Shown one piece after another: positions 1-9,824 of a stretch of 64,000 nt of DNA. Source of the stretch: Gammaproteobacteria bacterium (GTDB lineage: Bacteria; Pseudomonadota; Gammaproteobacteria; Pseudomonadales; IMCC2047). The notes beneath the pieces were generated by a model. It did no database searches. It was not told the DNA's origin and worked only from the letters and a program-made list of their open reading frames with translations. Made by a program: the position numbers and the translations under genes. The stretch is from NCBI GenBank assembly GCA_021773395.1, contig JAJFKB010000002.1, positions 577,050 through 641,049 on the forward strand. Reading direction: 5' to 3'. Numbering within the stretch: position 1 is the first letter of the stretch; each line of letters begins with the position of its first letter.

Positions 1-1619
1 CTTTAAAGAGAAATGGCGAAGCCGAAACGATTTTATCCAGTATTGCCACAGAAAAGTTACCCGAACAGCTAAAAACAACACATAGGATTGCACGCTCACA
101 GGTCGCTTTAAGTTTCTATAAAGCGCAGGAGGCATTGGACATTCTGGCGGGGATCCGGGCACTCACCAGCCCGAAAGATATTGATTTAATACAGCAGCTG
201 GCGCTGTTAAGAGCCCAATCATACCGAATTTTGAACCGCCCGATTGCCAGTGCTCAGCAACTGGTATCTATCGAACAGCTGATTCAGGAGCCGAATAGCA
301 CGGCACACCAGGAGCTTATATGGGATACCTTAATGCAGGGAACAGCTTCTCAATTATCGGCCGCTATTAGCAATCAAGATAAATCCAGCTTCAATGGATG
401 GCTTCAATTAGCACTGCTCAGCAAAGACAACCAAAACAACCTGGATAAAGAGCTGGTAGCATTAAATCAATGGCGCAAGGCGTGGCCTAATCATGCGGCC
501 TCAAGACAGCTTCCTGAAGAGCTTCAATTGCTGAGCACTATCATCTCGGAAAGACCCAAACATATAACGTTACTGCTTCCGCTCAACGGCAAGAATGGTT
601 CCGTAGGCCGGGCTATCCGTGATGGTTTTTTAGCCGCCTATTACGACGCGCTTGAGCAGCAAAGCCAAACGCCAAAAATTGATATCATTGACACCTCGAC
701 TACCATTAATTTTTTAGAACTATACAATCAAGCCAGCATGCAGGGCAGCGAGTTGATTATTGGCCCTTTGCAAAAAGAAAACGTACGCCTGCTCGCATCC
801 CTGCCAGAACTTAAACTGCCCACACTGGCACTGAACTACCATGAAACAGCAGCAACAACCACCAATCTGTTTCAGTTTGGGCTATCCGCTGAAGACGAAG
901 CAAAACAGGTCGCTCGAGCAGCACGAAGAAAAGGTTTTCACAGAAGCCTGGTACTAACACCCAATAGTGATTGGGGCAAAAGAATAGCACGGGCCTTTGC
1001 TACAGAGTGGAGCGAAGTCGATGGCAAGCTTTTGGAAACGCAGTATTTTGGCGAAGAAAATGATTATTCAAGTGCTATAAAAGGTTTGCTGAATCTCGAT
1101 GAAAGTGAACGACGAGCGCAGAGAGTGCAATCACTCACTACACAAAAGCTTGAGTTCACACCACAACGCCGCGGCGACATGGACTTCATTTTTGTTGTCG
1201 CAGCGCCTAAACAGGCACGTCAAATCAAGCCAACCCTGGCATTTCATTTCGCTGGCAAGATACCGGTTTACGCTACTTCGCATATTTTTTCCGGGACCTC
1301 ATCACCCCTGTTGGATCGCGACCTTGAGGGCATCACTTTTTGTGAAATCCCCTGGATGCTTGACTACGACAACAGCCCGATCAAACAGCGAATCGGGACA
1401 ACATGGCCGGCAACTGCCGGACACCTCGGTCGACTCTATGCACTTGGCGTCGATAGTTTCCATTTGTTCCCTCGTATCAAACAGTTAGCCATGTCGCCCA
1501 ATGGCGCGCTCGACGGCGCAACAGGGAAGCTTACGCTGGACCAGCAAGGACGTATTGTACGACAACTGAGCTGGGCTGAAATTCGGGACGGCCAAATAAG
1601 AGCCCAGCACCACCAATAA
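1..1619 (+). CDS. lpoA: Penicillin-binding protein activator LpoA, 5' truncated by window edge
   Basis: Outer-membrane lipoprotein that stimulates the peptidoglycan synthase PBP1A from the outside. The frame is open from base 3 with no stop before the TTG at 135, so the true start and lipobox lie upstream of the window. What remains is the end of the N-terminal TPR-like helical region and a C-terminal periplasmic-binding-protein-like domain (signature HITLLLPLNGKNGSVGRAIR near base 560, then LELYNQASMQGSELIIGPL). It is followed by yraN, diaA and dolP, the order seen in Enterobacteria and Pseudomonas, which supports the call strongly. Only the missing N-terminus is unknown. Confidence 0.93.
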   Translation, partial: LKRNGEAETILSSIATEKLPEQLKTTHRIARSQVALSFYKAQEALDILAGIRALTSPKDIDLIQQLALLRAQSYRILNRPIASAQQLVSIEQLIQEPNSTAHQELIWDTLMQGTASQLSAAISNQDKSSFNGWLQLALLSKDNQNNLDKELVALNQWRKAWPNHAASRQLPEELQLLSTIISERPKHITLLLPLNGKNGSVGRAIRDGFLAAYYDALEQQSQTPKIDIIDTSTTINFLELYNQASMQGSELIIGPLQKENVRLLASLPELKLPTLALNYHETAATTTNLFQFGLSAEDEAKQVARAARRKGFHRSLVLTPNSDWGKRIARAFATEWSEVDGKLLETQYFGEENDYSSAIKGLLNLDESERRAQRVQSLTTQKLEFTPQRRGDMDFIFVVAAPKQARQIKPTLAFHFAGKIPVYATSHIFSGTSSPLLDRDLEGITFCEIPWMLDYDNSPIKQRIGTTWPATAGHLGRLYALGVDSFHLFPRIKQLAMSPNGALDGATGKLTLDQQGRIVRQLSWAEIRDGQIRAQHHQ

Positions 1620-1689
1620 AGAAGTAGTCAGGGGCTCGTTGATCTGCTGCTTTAACTACCATCCACCTGCTGAAAGCGAAGGAACGCAT

Positions 1690-2127
1690 ATGGCAAAGTC
1701 GACAAACAACAAACCCCCATCAAAAAAATCTTTACGGTCTATTCTCTGGCCTGACAATCTATCTCGGACAGCAGGTCAGCTAGCAGAGGATCAGGCGCTG
1801 CTTTACCTGCAGAAGCAAGGACTCAAGCTGGTCGTCCGAAACTTTAGCTGCAGGTCAGGCGAATTGGATCTGATTATGCGTGACAAGGACACCCTGGTGT
1901 TCATCGAAGTCAGATACCGCAAACAGGCTCAGTACGGAAGCAGTGCAGAAACCGTTACCTGCAAAAAACAGCGCAAGCTGATTAAGGCTGCCCAATATTT
2001 TCTTGGGACACAACAACTCACTGACTGGCCTGCCTGCCGATTTGATGTTATGGCAGCCCGCCCCGATAAAAAACAACCAACTTCCTTATATTTTGACTGG
2101 ATCAAAAGCGCATTTGATTTACAATGA
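1690..2127 (+). CDS. yraN: YraN family (UPF0102) nuclease-like protein
   Basis: Small cytoplasmic protein of the UPF0102 family, a predicted Holliday-junction-resolvase-like/restriction-endonuclease fold whose role is not settled. The diagnostic core is visible: GQLAEDQALLYLQKQGLKLV, then GELDLIMRD and FIEVRYRK, which carry the Glu/Asp/Glu-x-Lys type residues of that fold. The frame opens at 1639, but the ATG at 1690 has an AAGGA ribosome site 6 bases upstream and gives 145 residues, close to the family length of about 120-130, so 1690 was chosen. It lies between lpoA and diaA, the conserved place for this gene. Confidence 0.9.
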   Translation: MAKSTNNKPPSKKSLRSILWPDNLSRTAGQLAEDQALLYLQKQGLKLVVRNFSCRSGELDLIMRDKDTLVFIEVRYRKQAQYGSSAETVTCKKQRKLIKAAQYFLGTQQLTDWPACRFDVMAARPDKKQPTSLYFDWIKSAFDLQ

Positions 2128-2140
2128 GCGCTTTGCATGA

Positions 2141-2743
<603 letters not shown>

Positions 2744-3316
2744 ATGATCACTCGCACTTTGTATTTTATTTTACTATCAACCCTATTTACCGGATGTGGC
2801 ACAATCGTCAGCAAAACAACTGGAGAAAATCCAGTTGGTACCAGTGAAAGTGAACGCAGTTTCGGTCGATTTATTGATGACCAGCTCATAGAAACCTATG
2901 TTTCAGCAAATATTTTAAAGGCTGACGAAGACTTTAAGGCTTCCCATATAGGCGCAACCAGCTATAACGGTATCGTGCTGCTAGTCGGTCAGGTACCTTC
3001 TAAACAGCTGAAACAACTTGCAGGATCCACTGCTAAACAGGTACGCAATGTCAGGCGGGTACACAACGAAATTAATGTTGCAGGTCCAATTTCTATTCCA
3101 GCAAGAACTAATGACTCATGGCTAAAAACCAAGATCAAATCACGCATGCTGGGAACCGAAGGAACCAATCCTCTAAAAGTAAAGGTAGTTGTTGAGAACG
3201 GCGTGGTATTTTTAATGGGACTGGTGAGCAAAAGCGAAGCTGAGGCCGCCGTTGCCATAGCCCATAAAACCTACGGCGTGCAGAAGATCGTTAAAGTTTT
3301 CGAGTACACAGACTAA
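2744..3316 (+). CDS. dolP: BON-domain outer-membrane lipoprotein DolP (YraP)
   Basis: Outer-membrane lipoprotein of 190 residues that helps maintain envelope integrity in Enterobacteria. A signal peptide ends in the lipobox LFTGC with Cys18. Two BON domains follow, roughly residues 45-115 and 120-190; each shows the pattern of a conserved Gly-hydrophobic strand (GIVLLVGQV, GVVFLMGLV) and a terminal VRNVRRVHNEI / VQKIVKVFEY type segment. It starts directly after the diaA stop, behind GGAGGAG. The neighbouring gene sspB converges from the other strand about 100 bases away. Confidence 0.92.
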   Translation: MITRTLYFILLSTLFTGCGTIVSKTTGENPVGTSESERSFGRFIDDQLIETYVSANILKADEDFKASHIGATSYNGIVLLVGQVPSKQLKQLAGSTAKQVRNVRRVHNEINVAGPISIPARTNDSWLKTKIKSRMLGTEGTNPLKVKVVVENGVVFLMGLVSKSEAEAAVAIAHKTYGVQKIVKVFEYTD

Positions 3317-3420
3317 CGCATCACTGGCGAATTCGATATAGATAGATTCAGTGTGGCTATGTCATGCCTTCACGCCCTATTTGGGCTAAGCCTGGCAGAT
3401 AAGTGAGTGACTCAACTAGT

Positions 3421-3852
3421 CTACTTTACCACTTTAAGATTCGGTTTAGCGGTAGCGGCCGGTTTCCGCGGCTTCACCTTTCCCTGTGGCGGTGAGCTGT
3501 TCTGAGAATTACCTGGTGATTCCGGGCCTGTTGGTTCGGGCTCCCAGCCAAACACCATACCCTGACCATTTTCTTTAGCGTAGACCGCCGTTACTGCCTC
3601 CATGGGAATATAAACAGAACAGGATTTGCCACCAAAACGTGCCTCAAAAACAACGGACTCGTTGGAGATCTCCAGCATACGTATCGCTGCCGGATTGATA
3701 TTAAGAACAATTTGGCCGTTCTTGATATGCTGTTTTGGAACATCGACACCCTCAACACTGGCATCAACCACAATGTAGGGCGTGCACTGGTTGTCTATGA
3801 TCCAGTCATTCAATGCACGCAGCAAATAGGCCCTGCTTGGCGTCATCGGCAT
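3421..3852 (-). CDS. sspB: ClpXP protease specificity-enhancing factor SspB
   Basis: Adaptor that delivers ssrA-tagged proteins to ClpXP. The 143-residue protein has the typical start SRAYLLRALNDWIIDNQCTPYI and the conserved strand segment VVFEARFGGKSCSVYIPMEA; the middle-to-end linker is Pro/Gly/Ala rich and low in complexity. The last residues, LKVVK, match the XB peptide (LRVVK in E. coli) that docks onto the ClpX zinc domain, so the adaptor should be functional. It lies 27 bases downstream of sspA on the same strand, the standard sspAB operon. Confidence 0.95.
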   Translation of the reverse strand: MPMTPSRAYLLRALNDWIIDNQCTPYIVVDASVEGVDVPKQHIKNGQIVLNINPAAIRMLEISNESVVFEARFGGKSCSVYIPMEAVTAVYAKENGQGMVFGWEPEPTGPESPGNSQNSSPPQGKVKPRKPAATAKPNLKVVK

Positions 3853-3879
3853 AACAGGCTATACAAGCTATCGATCATG

Positions 3880-4503
3880 CTATGCGCGTAACTCTTGCTC
3901 AGCCTCTGAAAGACTCTCTTTAAAAGAATCCCTATCAAACAAGGATTCCATATAGGCAAGCATCGGCTTAATTTTCTTCTCAGGTAACGGAATTTCCAGT
4001 TGAGGTAAGCGCCATAGAATCGGGGCGACGCAGCAGTCTACAATAGAAAATGTATCACTCATGAAAAAAGGTTTTTCAGCAAATATTGGCGCTATACTGA
4101 TGAGGCTTTCCTCCAGCTCTTTGCGGGCTTTATCATGGTTCCCGCGGCCGTGCAGTATTTTATCAACCAGCTCACTCCAGTCTCTCTCAATTCTATGAAT
4201 TAGCAATCGACTTTGCGCTCTTGCAACAGGATAAACTGGCAACAACGGTGGATGTGGAAAACGCTCATCCAGATACTCCATCATTACGTTTGGCTCATAG
4301 AGCACCAGCTCCCGATCAACTAAAGTGGGTAAGCTGTTGTAGGGATTAAGATCCGCCAACTCTGTCGGTCTGCTTCCCTTTTCAACCTCTATGATTTCAA
4401 CGGCTACACCTTTTTCCGCCAATACAATACGCACCCTATGGCTGTAATGATCATTCGGATCCGAATAAAAAATCATTGAAGATCGCTTAGCGACAACGCC
4501 CAT
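3880..4503 (-). CDS. sspA: Stringent starvation protein SspA
   Basis: GST-fold RNA-polymerase-associated protein that changes transcription in stationary phase and starvation. An N-terminal thioredoxin-like domain ([23 protein letters not shown]) precedes an all-helical GST C-terminal domain. The frame extends to a TTG at 4509, but the ATG at 4503 has GGGAG six bases upstream and gives 207 residues, near the 212 of E. coli, so this start was chosen. It sits between sspB and the cytochrome bc1 operon, a place conserved in Pseudomonas-like genomes. Confidence 0.94.
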   Translation of the reverse strand: MGVVAKRSSMIFYSDPNDHYSHRVRIVLAEKGVAVEIIEVEKGSRPTELADLNPYNSLPTLVDRELVLYEPNVMMEYLDERFPHPPLLPVYPVARAQSRLLIHRIERDWSELVDKILHGRGNHDKARKELEESLISIAPIFAEKPFFMSDTFSIVDCCVAPILWRLPQLEIPLPEKKIKPMLAYMESLFDRDSFKESLSEAEQELRA

Positions 4504-4590
4504 GAACAACTCCCGAGAAATAACTTAAGATTTACGCATACTTTATGGATCACCGGAAAATCCGGTCAGCGCATCAGAAACCGTATATTA

Positions 4591-4620
4591 CCAAAAACAA
4601 CGCGGCCTAGGGCCGCGTTG
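4591..4620 (-). terminator. Rho-independent terminator of the pet operon
   Basis: A perfect 10-bp stem (4598-4607 with 4611-4620, 3-base loop) follows the cytochrome b/c1 stop on the minus strand and is followed, in minus-strand sense, by five T residues at 4593-4597. This ends the petA-petBC transcript before sspA. Confidence 0.85.
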
Positions 4621-4637
4621 TAACAACTAAATACCTT

Positions 4638-6647
4638 TTAATGTATATCTTTCCAGTATTCCTTATTCAAGAAATAGGCAAAAACTGAAAGCAGCAGAAT
4701 AAATAGCAGCACATAAACACCTATGCGTTTGCGTTCGTCTGCCACCGGCTCGCCCAAATAGGCAAGGAAATTTACCAGATCATAAACCACTTGATCATAT
4801 TCTTGCGGGGAAAGATTACCCTGCTGTGAAATCTCAAAGCTACCACAAGGGTCGCCCATAACGCCGTCACCGGTCAATGGATCACGCTTTCCATCACTTG
4901 CTCCCGCTGCGCACTCCTGCATTCCCTGCAACTCCAACAGAGCATGTGGCATACCTACATTGGGGAAAGTCTTATTGTTAACACCAAAGGGACGTGAGTC
5001 GTCGCGATAAAAGCTGCGCATGTAGGTGTACAACCAATCCGGCGAACGCACACGCGATACAAGAGTCAGGTCTGGCGGCGCTGTACCAAACCAGTCAGAT
5101 CCCTGTTTTTCACTCATCGCGTTAGTCATCAGATCGCCGATTTTCTCAACCTTCTCATCGCCAAACATCATGTACTTGAGCATCAGTTCGTGTGGAATTC
5201 CAAGGTCGTCTGCAACCCGCTCATAACGAGAGTATTTGGCTGAGTGGCAACCCATGCAGTAGTTGATAAAGGTTTTCGCACCTGACTGCAGTGAAGCCTT
5301 ATTGGATAAATCCACTTCCACATGATCGAGCTTGACGCCGGAGGAAGCCGCTACGGCTTTCAGCGGCACCGCGGTCAGAACTGCAATTACAGCCACCAAC
5401 AATAGGAATTTAACCGTACCAATACCTTTCATCACCACGCGCTCTGGCACTGGTTTTGTACCTTCCATCTTAGTCCAAAACGGCATCGCCAGGAAATAGA
5501 CGAAGTAGATGACTGTGCAGATTACCGCTAGTGCAGCACGAGGCCCGCTGGGCGCCCAGGTACCCAACACACCCAAAATCAGGAAGGATACAATAAATGC
5601 AACCAACATCACCTTGCTGATGGTGCCCTTATAACGTATCGACTTCACCGGACTGCGATCCAACCAGGGCAACAGGAATAAAATTACAATCGCCGCTGCC
5701 ATCACCACAAAACCCCAGAAAGGATCTGGAACCGCACGCAGCATCGAATAGAAAGGCGTAAAGTACCAGACGGGAGCGATATGCTCAGGCGTCTTCAGGA
5801 AGTTAGCATGTTCAAAATTAGGAGCCTCAAGGAAATAGCCACCCATCTCCGGGGCAAAGAAAACAATAGCGGCGAAAATAAACAGGAACCCACAGACACC
5901 CACAATATCGTGTACCGAGTAATAAGGGTGGAAAGGAATACCGTCTTTGGGAATTCCGTTCTCGTCTTTGTTCTGCTTGATTTCGATACCGTCCGGGTTA
6001 TTGGAACCCACCTCATGCAGCGCAACAATGTGCACAAACACCAGCATCACCAGCACCAAAGGCACCGCAATAACATGCAACGAGAAGAAACGCGTCAAGG
6101 TAGCACCTGCGATAACGAAATCGCCTTGAATCCATACCTGTAGGTCTTCACCTATAATGGGGACAGTACCGAATAGCGAAACGATTACTTTCGCACCCCA
6201 AAGTGACATTTGTCCCCAGGGCAGAACGTAACCCATGAAGGCTTCAGCCATCAACGCCACGTAGATCACCATTCCGATCAACCACAACAGTTCACGTGGT
6301 TTGCGGTAGGAACCGTACATCATGCCACGCAGCATGTGCAGGTATACCACGGCAAAAAAGGCCGAAGCTCCGGTAGCGTGCAGATAACGGATTAACCAGC
6401 CCCATTCAACATCACGCATGATGTATTCAACGGAAGCAAAGGCGCCCTCTTCGGTCGCTTCATAAAACATGGTCAACCATACGCCTGTTAACAGCTGGTT
6501 TACCAACACCAACATGGCTAATGAACCAAAGAAATACCAGGTGTTAAAATTTTTCGGCGCGTAATATTTGCTAAGGTGTTTTTCCCAGGTAGCAATAATG
6601 GGAATACGCGCATTCACCCAATCCATCATTGAGGTTAACCAATTCAT
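4638..6647 (-). CDS. petBC: Fused cytochrome b / cytochrome c1 of the bc1 complex
   Basis: One 669-residue chain holding both haem subunits of ubiquinol:cytochrome c reductase. Residues 1-400 are cytochrome b: haem ligands His90, His104, His191 and His206 can be placed, and the Qo motif reads PVWY (292-295) rather than PEWY, a variant known from gamma- and betaproteobacteria. Residues about 411-434 are a hydrophobic signal-peptide-like segment ending AVAA. Residues 435-669 are cytochrome c1 with the haem c site CMGCH (464-468) and a C-terminal membrane anchor. There is no internal stop or frameshift. A comparable fbcH fusion, cut after synthesis into b and c1, is known in Bradyrhizobium; the same processing is inferred here. 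It overlaps petA by 4 bases. Confidence 0.95.
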   Translation of the reverse strand: MNWLTSMMDWVNARIPIIATWEKHLSKYYAPKNFNTWYFFGSLAMLVLVNQLLTGVWLTMFYEATEEGAFASVEYIMRDVEWGWLIRYLHATGASAFFAVVYLHMLRGMMYGSYRKPRELLWLIGMVIYVALMAEAFMGYVLPWGQMSLWGAKVIVSLFGTVPIIGEDLQVWIQGDFVIAGATLTRFFSLHVIAVPLVLVMLVFVHIVALHEVGSNNPDGIEIKQNKDENGIPKDGIPFHPYYSVHDIVGVCGFLFIFAAIVFFAPEMGGYFLEAPNFEHANFLKTPEHIAPVWYFTPFYSMLRAVPDPFWGFVVMAAAIVILFLLPWLDRSPVKSIRYKGTISKVMLVAFIVSFLILGVLGTWAPSGPRAALAVICTVIYFVYFLAMPFWTKMEGTKPVPERVVMKGIGTVKFLLLVAVIAVLTAVPLKAVAASSGVKLDHVEVDLSNKASLQSGAKTFINYCMGCHSAKYSRYERVADDLGIPHELMLKYMMFGDEKVEKIGDLMTNAMSEKQGSDWFGTAPPDLTLVSRVRSPDWLYTYMRSFYRDDSRPFGVNNKTFPNVGMPHALLELQGMQECAAGASDGKRDPLTGDGVMGDPCGSFEISQQGNLSPQEYDQVVYDLVNFLAYLGEPVADERKRIGVYVLLFILLLSVFAYFLNKEYWKDIH

Positions 6648-7243
6648 GATGCAGCCTCCGGATCTTCACCAATAATGACAGCATCACCTTCAAAACGATG
6701 CGGCGGCACAGGCAGATTCGCTCCAGCCGGAGCACCACTATAAACGCGTCCCGCCAAATCGAATCTTGATCCGTGACAGGCACAGAAGAACCCGCCAACC
6801 CATTCATTGCCTAAATCTGCCGGAGCAACCTCGGGCCGAAATTTAGGGGCACAACCCAAATGCGTGCATACACCTTTAAGAATTAGATATTCAGGATTGC
6901 TGGCGCGTGTATCGTTACGTGCGTAATCCGGTTGTTGATCCAGGTTTTCAGAATCAGCGTCTTTCAGATCGTTTTTAGGTATTTTTTTCAGTAAATCCAG
7001 CGCTTCGTCAGTACGACGCACGATATAAATTGGCTGGCGCCGCCACTCGACGGTTACCATCGCACCCGGCTCTAATTTCGAAATATTGTATTTAACCGGT
7101 GCACCTGCTGCCCTGGCCTTGGCGCTTGGCTGCCAAGCCGCCAAAAAAGGCACCGCTACACCTACAGTACCGGCCACACCTACAGCAGAGGTTGCGCCGA
7201 TTAAAAAGCGCCTCCGGCCGTTATTTACGTTGTCGGACGTCAT
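6644..7243 (-). CDS. petA: Ubiquinol-cytochrome c reductase Rieske iron-sulfur subunit
   Basis: The 2Fe-2S subunit of the bc1 complex. A twin-arginine type signal (RRRFLIG at 10-16, then a hydrophobic run) anchors it in the inner membrane. Rieske box 1 CTHLGC (126-131) and box 2 CACHGS (154-159) are intact: C126, H128, C154 and H157 ligate the cluster, C131/C156 form the disulfide. The frame opens at a TTG at 7261, but the ATG at 7243, behind GGGGAG, gives 199 residues and puts the twin arginine near the start, so it was preferred. The ATGA overlap with the cytochrome b/c1 gene implies coupled translation. Confidence 0.95.
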   Translation of the reverse strand: MTSDNVNNGRRRFLIGATSAVGVAGTVGVAVPFLAAWQPSAKARAAGAPVKYNISKLEPGAMVTVEWRRQPIYIVRRTDEALDLLKKIPKNDLKDADSENLDQQPDYARNDTRASNPEYLILKGVCTHLGCAPKFRPEVAPADLGNEWVGGFFCACHGSRFDLAGRVYSGAPAGANLPVPPHRFEGDAVIIGEDPEAAS

Positions 7244-7414
7244 AATTAACACACTCCCCAACTTGGAAAAGATGATTCAAATAGAACTAACACACAAGCA
7301 ACCTCTGGCGCTCAAACTGTCCCCCAACAAATCTGAGCAAGGCGCTCTGTTAAACCAAAAAAAACAGGCACAGATAATAATGAAATTGGCCCCCTGATAC
7401 AAGGTGACACATAC

Positions 7415-7453
7415 AAAAAAACGCCCGGAACCAATTGATTCAGGGCGTTTTTT
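7415..7453 (-). terminator. Terminator of the rplM-rpsI operon
   Basis: ACGCCC/GGGCGT stem with A-rich and T-rich flanks on both sides (7414-7426 and 7442-7453), 22-60 bases after the rpsI stop on the minus strand. In minus-strand sense the stem is followed by a run of seven T. Confidence 0.85.
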
Positions 7454-7474
7454 ACAAACCAGTAAACCGGTATA

Positions 7475-7867
7475 TTAACGTTTCGAGAACTGTGGACTCT
7501 TACGTGCTTTACGCAAACCAACCTTCTTACGCTCGACTTCTCGTGCATCACGAGTAACGAAACCGGCCGCCCGCAGCGACGGTCGCAGCTCTTCATCGTA
7601 CTGCATCAGCGCACGTGTAATGCCATGACGAATAGCGCCTGCCTGACCGAAGCCACCACCACCTTTGACAGTTACGCGTATATCAAATTTTTCTTTGCAA
7701 TCGGTTAATTCCAGCGGCTGACGCACAATCATTCGTGCAGTTTCACGCCCGAAATACTCGTCAAGCGATCGCTGATTAACCGTAATATTTCCTGAACCTG
7801 GTACTAAAAAAACGCGAGCCGTAGATGTTTTACGGCGACCCGTACCATAATATTGAGTAGCTGACAT
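7475..7867 (-). CDS. rpsI: 30S ribosomal protein S9
   Basis: Ribosomal protein S9, 130 residues, the length of E. coli S9. It begins [19 protein letters not shown] and ends in the basic tail [12 protein letters not shown], whose final Lys-Arg reaches the P-site tRNA in the 30S subunit. It lies 20 bases downstream of rplM in the universal rplM-rpsI operon and is followed by a terminator at 7415-7453. Confidence 0.98.
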   Translation of the reverse strand: MSATQYYGTGRRKTSTARVFLVPGSGNITVNQRSLDEYFGRETARMIVRQPLELTDCKEKFDIRVTVKGGGGFGQAGAIRHGITRALMQYDEELRPSLRAAGFVTRDAREVERKKVGLRKARKSPQFSKR

Positions 7868-7887
7868 AATGAGTTAGCCTGCCTTAA

Positions 7888-8316
7888 TTAAATTTCAAGT
7901 TGAGCTGGTTGTTGGGAAACATGGGGATGCTCCGTACCAGCATAAACTTTTAGTTTTCTGTACATCGCCCGTCCCAAAGGATTTCTGGGCAACATGCCTT
8001 TAACTGCTGCTTCAATAACACGCTCCGGCGCTCGCGCAATCATCTTGTCAAAAGATACTGACTTGAGGCCACCAGGATATCCGGTATGGCGGTGATACAT
8101 CTTGTCGGTAGATTTTTTACCAGTCACATGTACTTTTTCCGCATTGACAACGACAATATAATCGCCGGTATCCACATGAGGTGTATATTCAGGCTTATGC
8201 TTGCCACGCAAGCGTCTGGCGATCTCGGTTGCGAGACGACCTAAGGTTTTCCCTTCGGCGTCAACGACATACCAATCTCGCACTACTGATTCAGGTTTTG
8301 CGCTATATGTTTTCAT
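7888..8316 (-). CDS. rplM: 50S ribosomal protein L13
   Basis: Ribosomal protein L13, an early assembly protein of the 50S subunit. The frame begins at a TTG (8325), but the ATG at 8316 gives the family start [20 protein letters not shown] and exactly 142 residues as in E. coli, so it was chosen. Other family blocks: [18 protein letters not shown] and [10 protein letters not shown]. In E. coli L13 represses its own operon post-transcriptionally; the leader here is only about 30 bases long if the promoter at 8347-8382 is right. Confidence 0.98.
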   Translation of the reverse strand: MKTYSAKPESVVRDWYVVDAEGKTLGRLATEIARRLRGKHKPEYTPHVDTGDYIVVVNAEKVHVTGKKSTDKMYHRHTGYPGGLKSVSFDKMIARAPERVIEAAVKGMLPRNPLGRAMYRKLKVYAGTEHPHVSQQPAQLEI

Positions 8317-8346
8317 TAGTTTCAATTCTGGGCAATCCTACAAAGA

Positions 8347-8382
8347 GGCGCGCATTCTACCCAAATGCCATCCGACTGACAA
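8347..8382 (-). promoter_or_regulatory. Sigma-70 promoter of rplM-rpsI with GC-rich discriminator
   Basis: On the minus strand TTGTCA (8382-8377) and TAGAAT (8359-8354) are separated by 17 bases, followed at once by GCGCGCC (8353-8347). A near-consensus promoter with such a GC-rich discriminator is typical of ribosomal genes under stringent (ppGpp/DksA) control. The start of transcription would be about 8347, 31 bases before the L13 ATG. Confidence 0.7.
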
Positions 8383-8579
8383 GCGGGAATTCGGATAAAT
8401 TTACGCAAATACTCTTTATCATTTGTGCCTGCGTCTTACATTGATTGTTTGAAGCCCAACGATAAGCTAAACATTCCCAGCTTATGAGCAATCTACTGCA
8501 GAAATTTCGACCCCGGGAGGGCGTTGAACATACAGCTGAGAGGCCGTTCATCATTTGGATAGCGCGAAATTGATCGTCG

Positions 8580-9722
8580 CTACGCCCGATGCTCCCTAGC
8601 CAGATACTCGTGCGATTGCATTTCCAGCAAGCGGCTCTTGGTACGCTCAAACTCAAAAGACAAACGTCCACCGGAATAGAGTGCCTCAATTTCGGCAGCA
8701 GCTGACAGTATCAGCTTGACATTACGGTCATAAAACTCATCTACGAGATTAATAAAACGTCGCGCCAGATCATCACTATCGACACCCATCACCGGGACGT
8801 CGCTTAGCAGAACGGCATGATATATACGGGCAATTTCAATGTAGTCGTTCTGGCTACGCGGGCCATCGCAAAGCTCTTTAAAATGAAACCAGACCACATC
8901 ATCATCACAGCGAATGGTGCTTAAATGCCTTCCCTCAATTTCGATCCGCTCGTTTTTGGTGATGGTATCCGGATCAGGCGCCAGCTGCATAAAACTGGAG
9001 AGCAGACTTTCATCGGCAACAGCATCCAGAGGCGAATGATATATTTCGGCTCTTTTCAGCACGCGGAGCCTGTAATCGACCCCGCCATCTACGTTGACTA
9101 CTTCTGTGTACTTCTTCACCAACTCAATCGCCGGCAGGAATCTCTGGCGTTGCAGTCCGTTCTTATAGAGCTCATCGGGAATAATATTGGACGTTGCTAC
9201 CAAGCTCACTCCGCGCTCAAAAAGCTGCTCCATCAATCCACCAAGAATCATCGCGTCGGTAATATCGGACACAAAAAATTCATCAAAACAGATCACACAG
9301 GTTTGCTCGCTTAATTCCTGAGCGATTCGCTGCAGTGGATTTTTCTGGCCTTCCAAACCTTTTAACTTACGATGCACCATTTGCATGAAACGGTGAAAAT
9401 GCGAACGTAGTTTGTTTTCAAAGGGCAGACTGTCATAGAAAGCATCCATGAGATAGGTTTTACCTCTACCCACGCCACCCCAGAAATACACCCCTTTTTG
9501 CGGTTCCTTCTTTGTTTGCCTGGCACGCAGAAAAGTTCGCTCTATGATTGACTGCTTAGGACGTAATTTCTGTGCCACCAAAAGATCATCAAACAGCCGT
9601 TGCAAATGTTGCACAGCCAAAAGCTGCGCTGCATCAGGCACTAGCAGTTTATTATCAAGATCCTTCTGGTAACGCTGTAACGGAGTCATATCAACGCGCT
9701 GATTAAAGAGTGACTGCGGCAC
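8580..9722 (-). CDS. zapE: Cell division protein ZapE (AFG1-like ATPase)
   Basis: P-loop ATPase of 380 residues related to yeast Afg1; in E. coli ZapE associates with the Z-ring under low oxygen or stress. Walker A is GGVGRGKT at 82-89 and Walker B lies in VICFDEFFV near residue 150; the N-terminal segment TPLQRYQKDLDN and the LDGGVDYRLR-like segment typical of the family are present. It lies upstream of rplM, its usual neighbour in gammaproteobacteria, but about 260 bases away with its own promoter for rplM between them. Confidence 0.93.
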   Translation of the reverse strand: MPQSLFNQRVDMTPLQRYQKDLDNKLLVPDAAQLLAVQHLQRLFDDLLVAQKLRPKQSIIERTFLRARQTKKEPQKGVYFWGGVGRGKTYLMDAFYDSLPFENKLRSHFHRFMQMVHRKLKGLEGQKNPLQRIAQELSEQTCVICFDEFFVSDITDAMILGGLMEQLFERGVSLVATSNIIPDELYKNGLQRQRFLPAIELVKKYTEVVNVDGGVDYRLRVLKRAEIYHSPLDAVADESLLSSFMQLAPDPDTITKNERIEIEGRHLSTIRCDDDVVWFHFKELCDGPRSQNDYIEIARIYHAVLLSDVPVMGVDSDDLARRFINLVDEFYDRNVKLILSAAAEIEALYSGGRLSFEFERTKSRLLEMQSHEYLAREHRA

Positions 9723-9824
9723 TTTAGCGACATCTATTTAAATTGGCAAATGATTCAGCTTGAGTTCAGCTTCACCCTACTAATATTGACCTACAACAAG
9801 CGTTAATAGAGAAGGAGAAGGCAA

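Noticed and set aside
3374..3386. GCCC/GGGC hairpin between dolP and sspB
   Set aside because: Only four base pairs and no T run on either strand; not enough for a terminator call.
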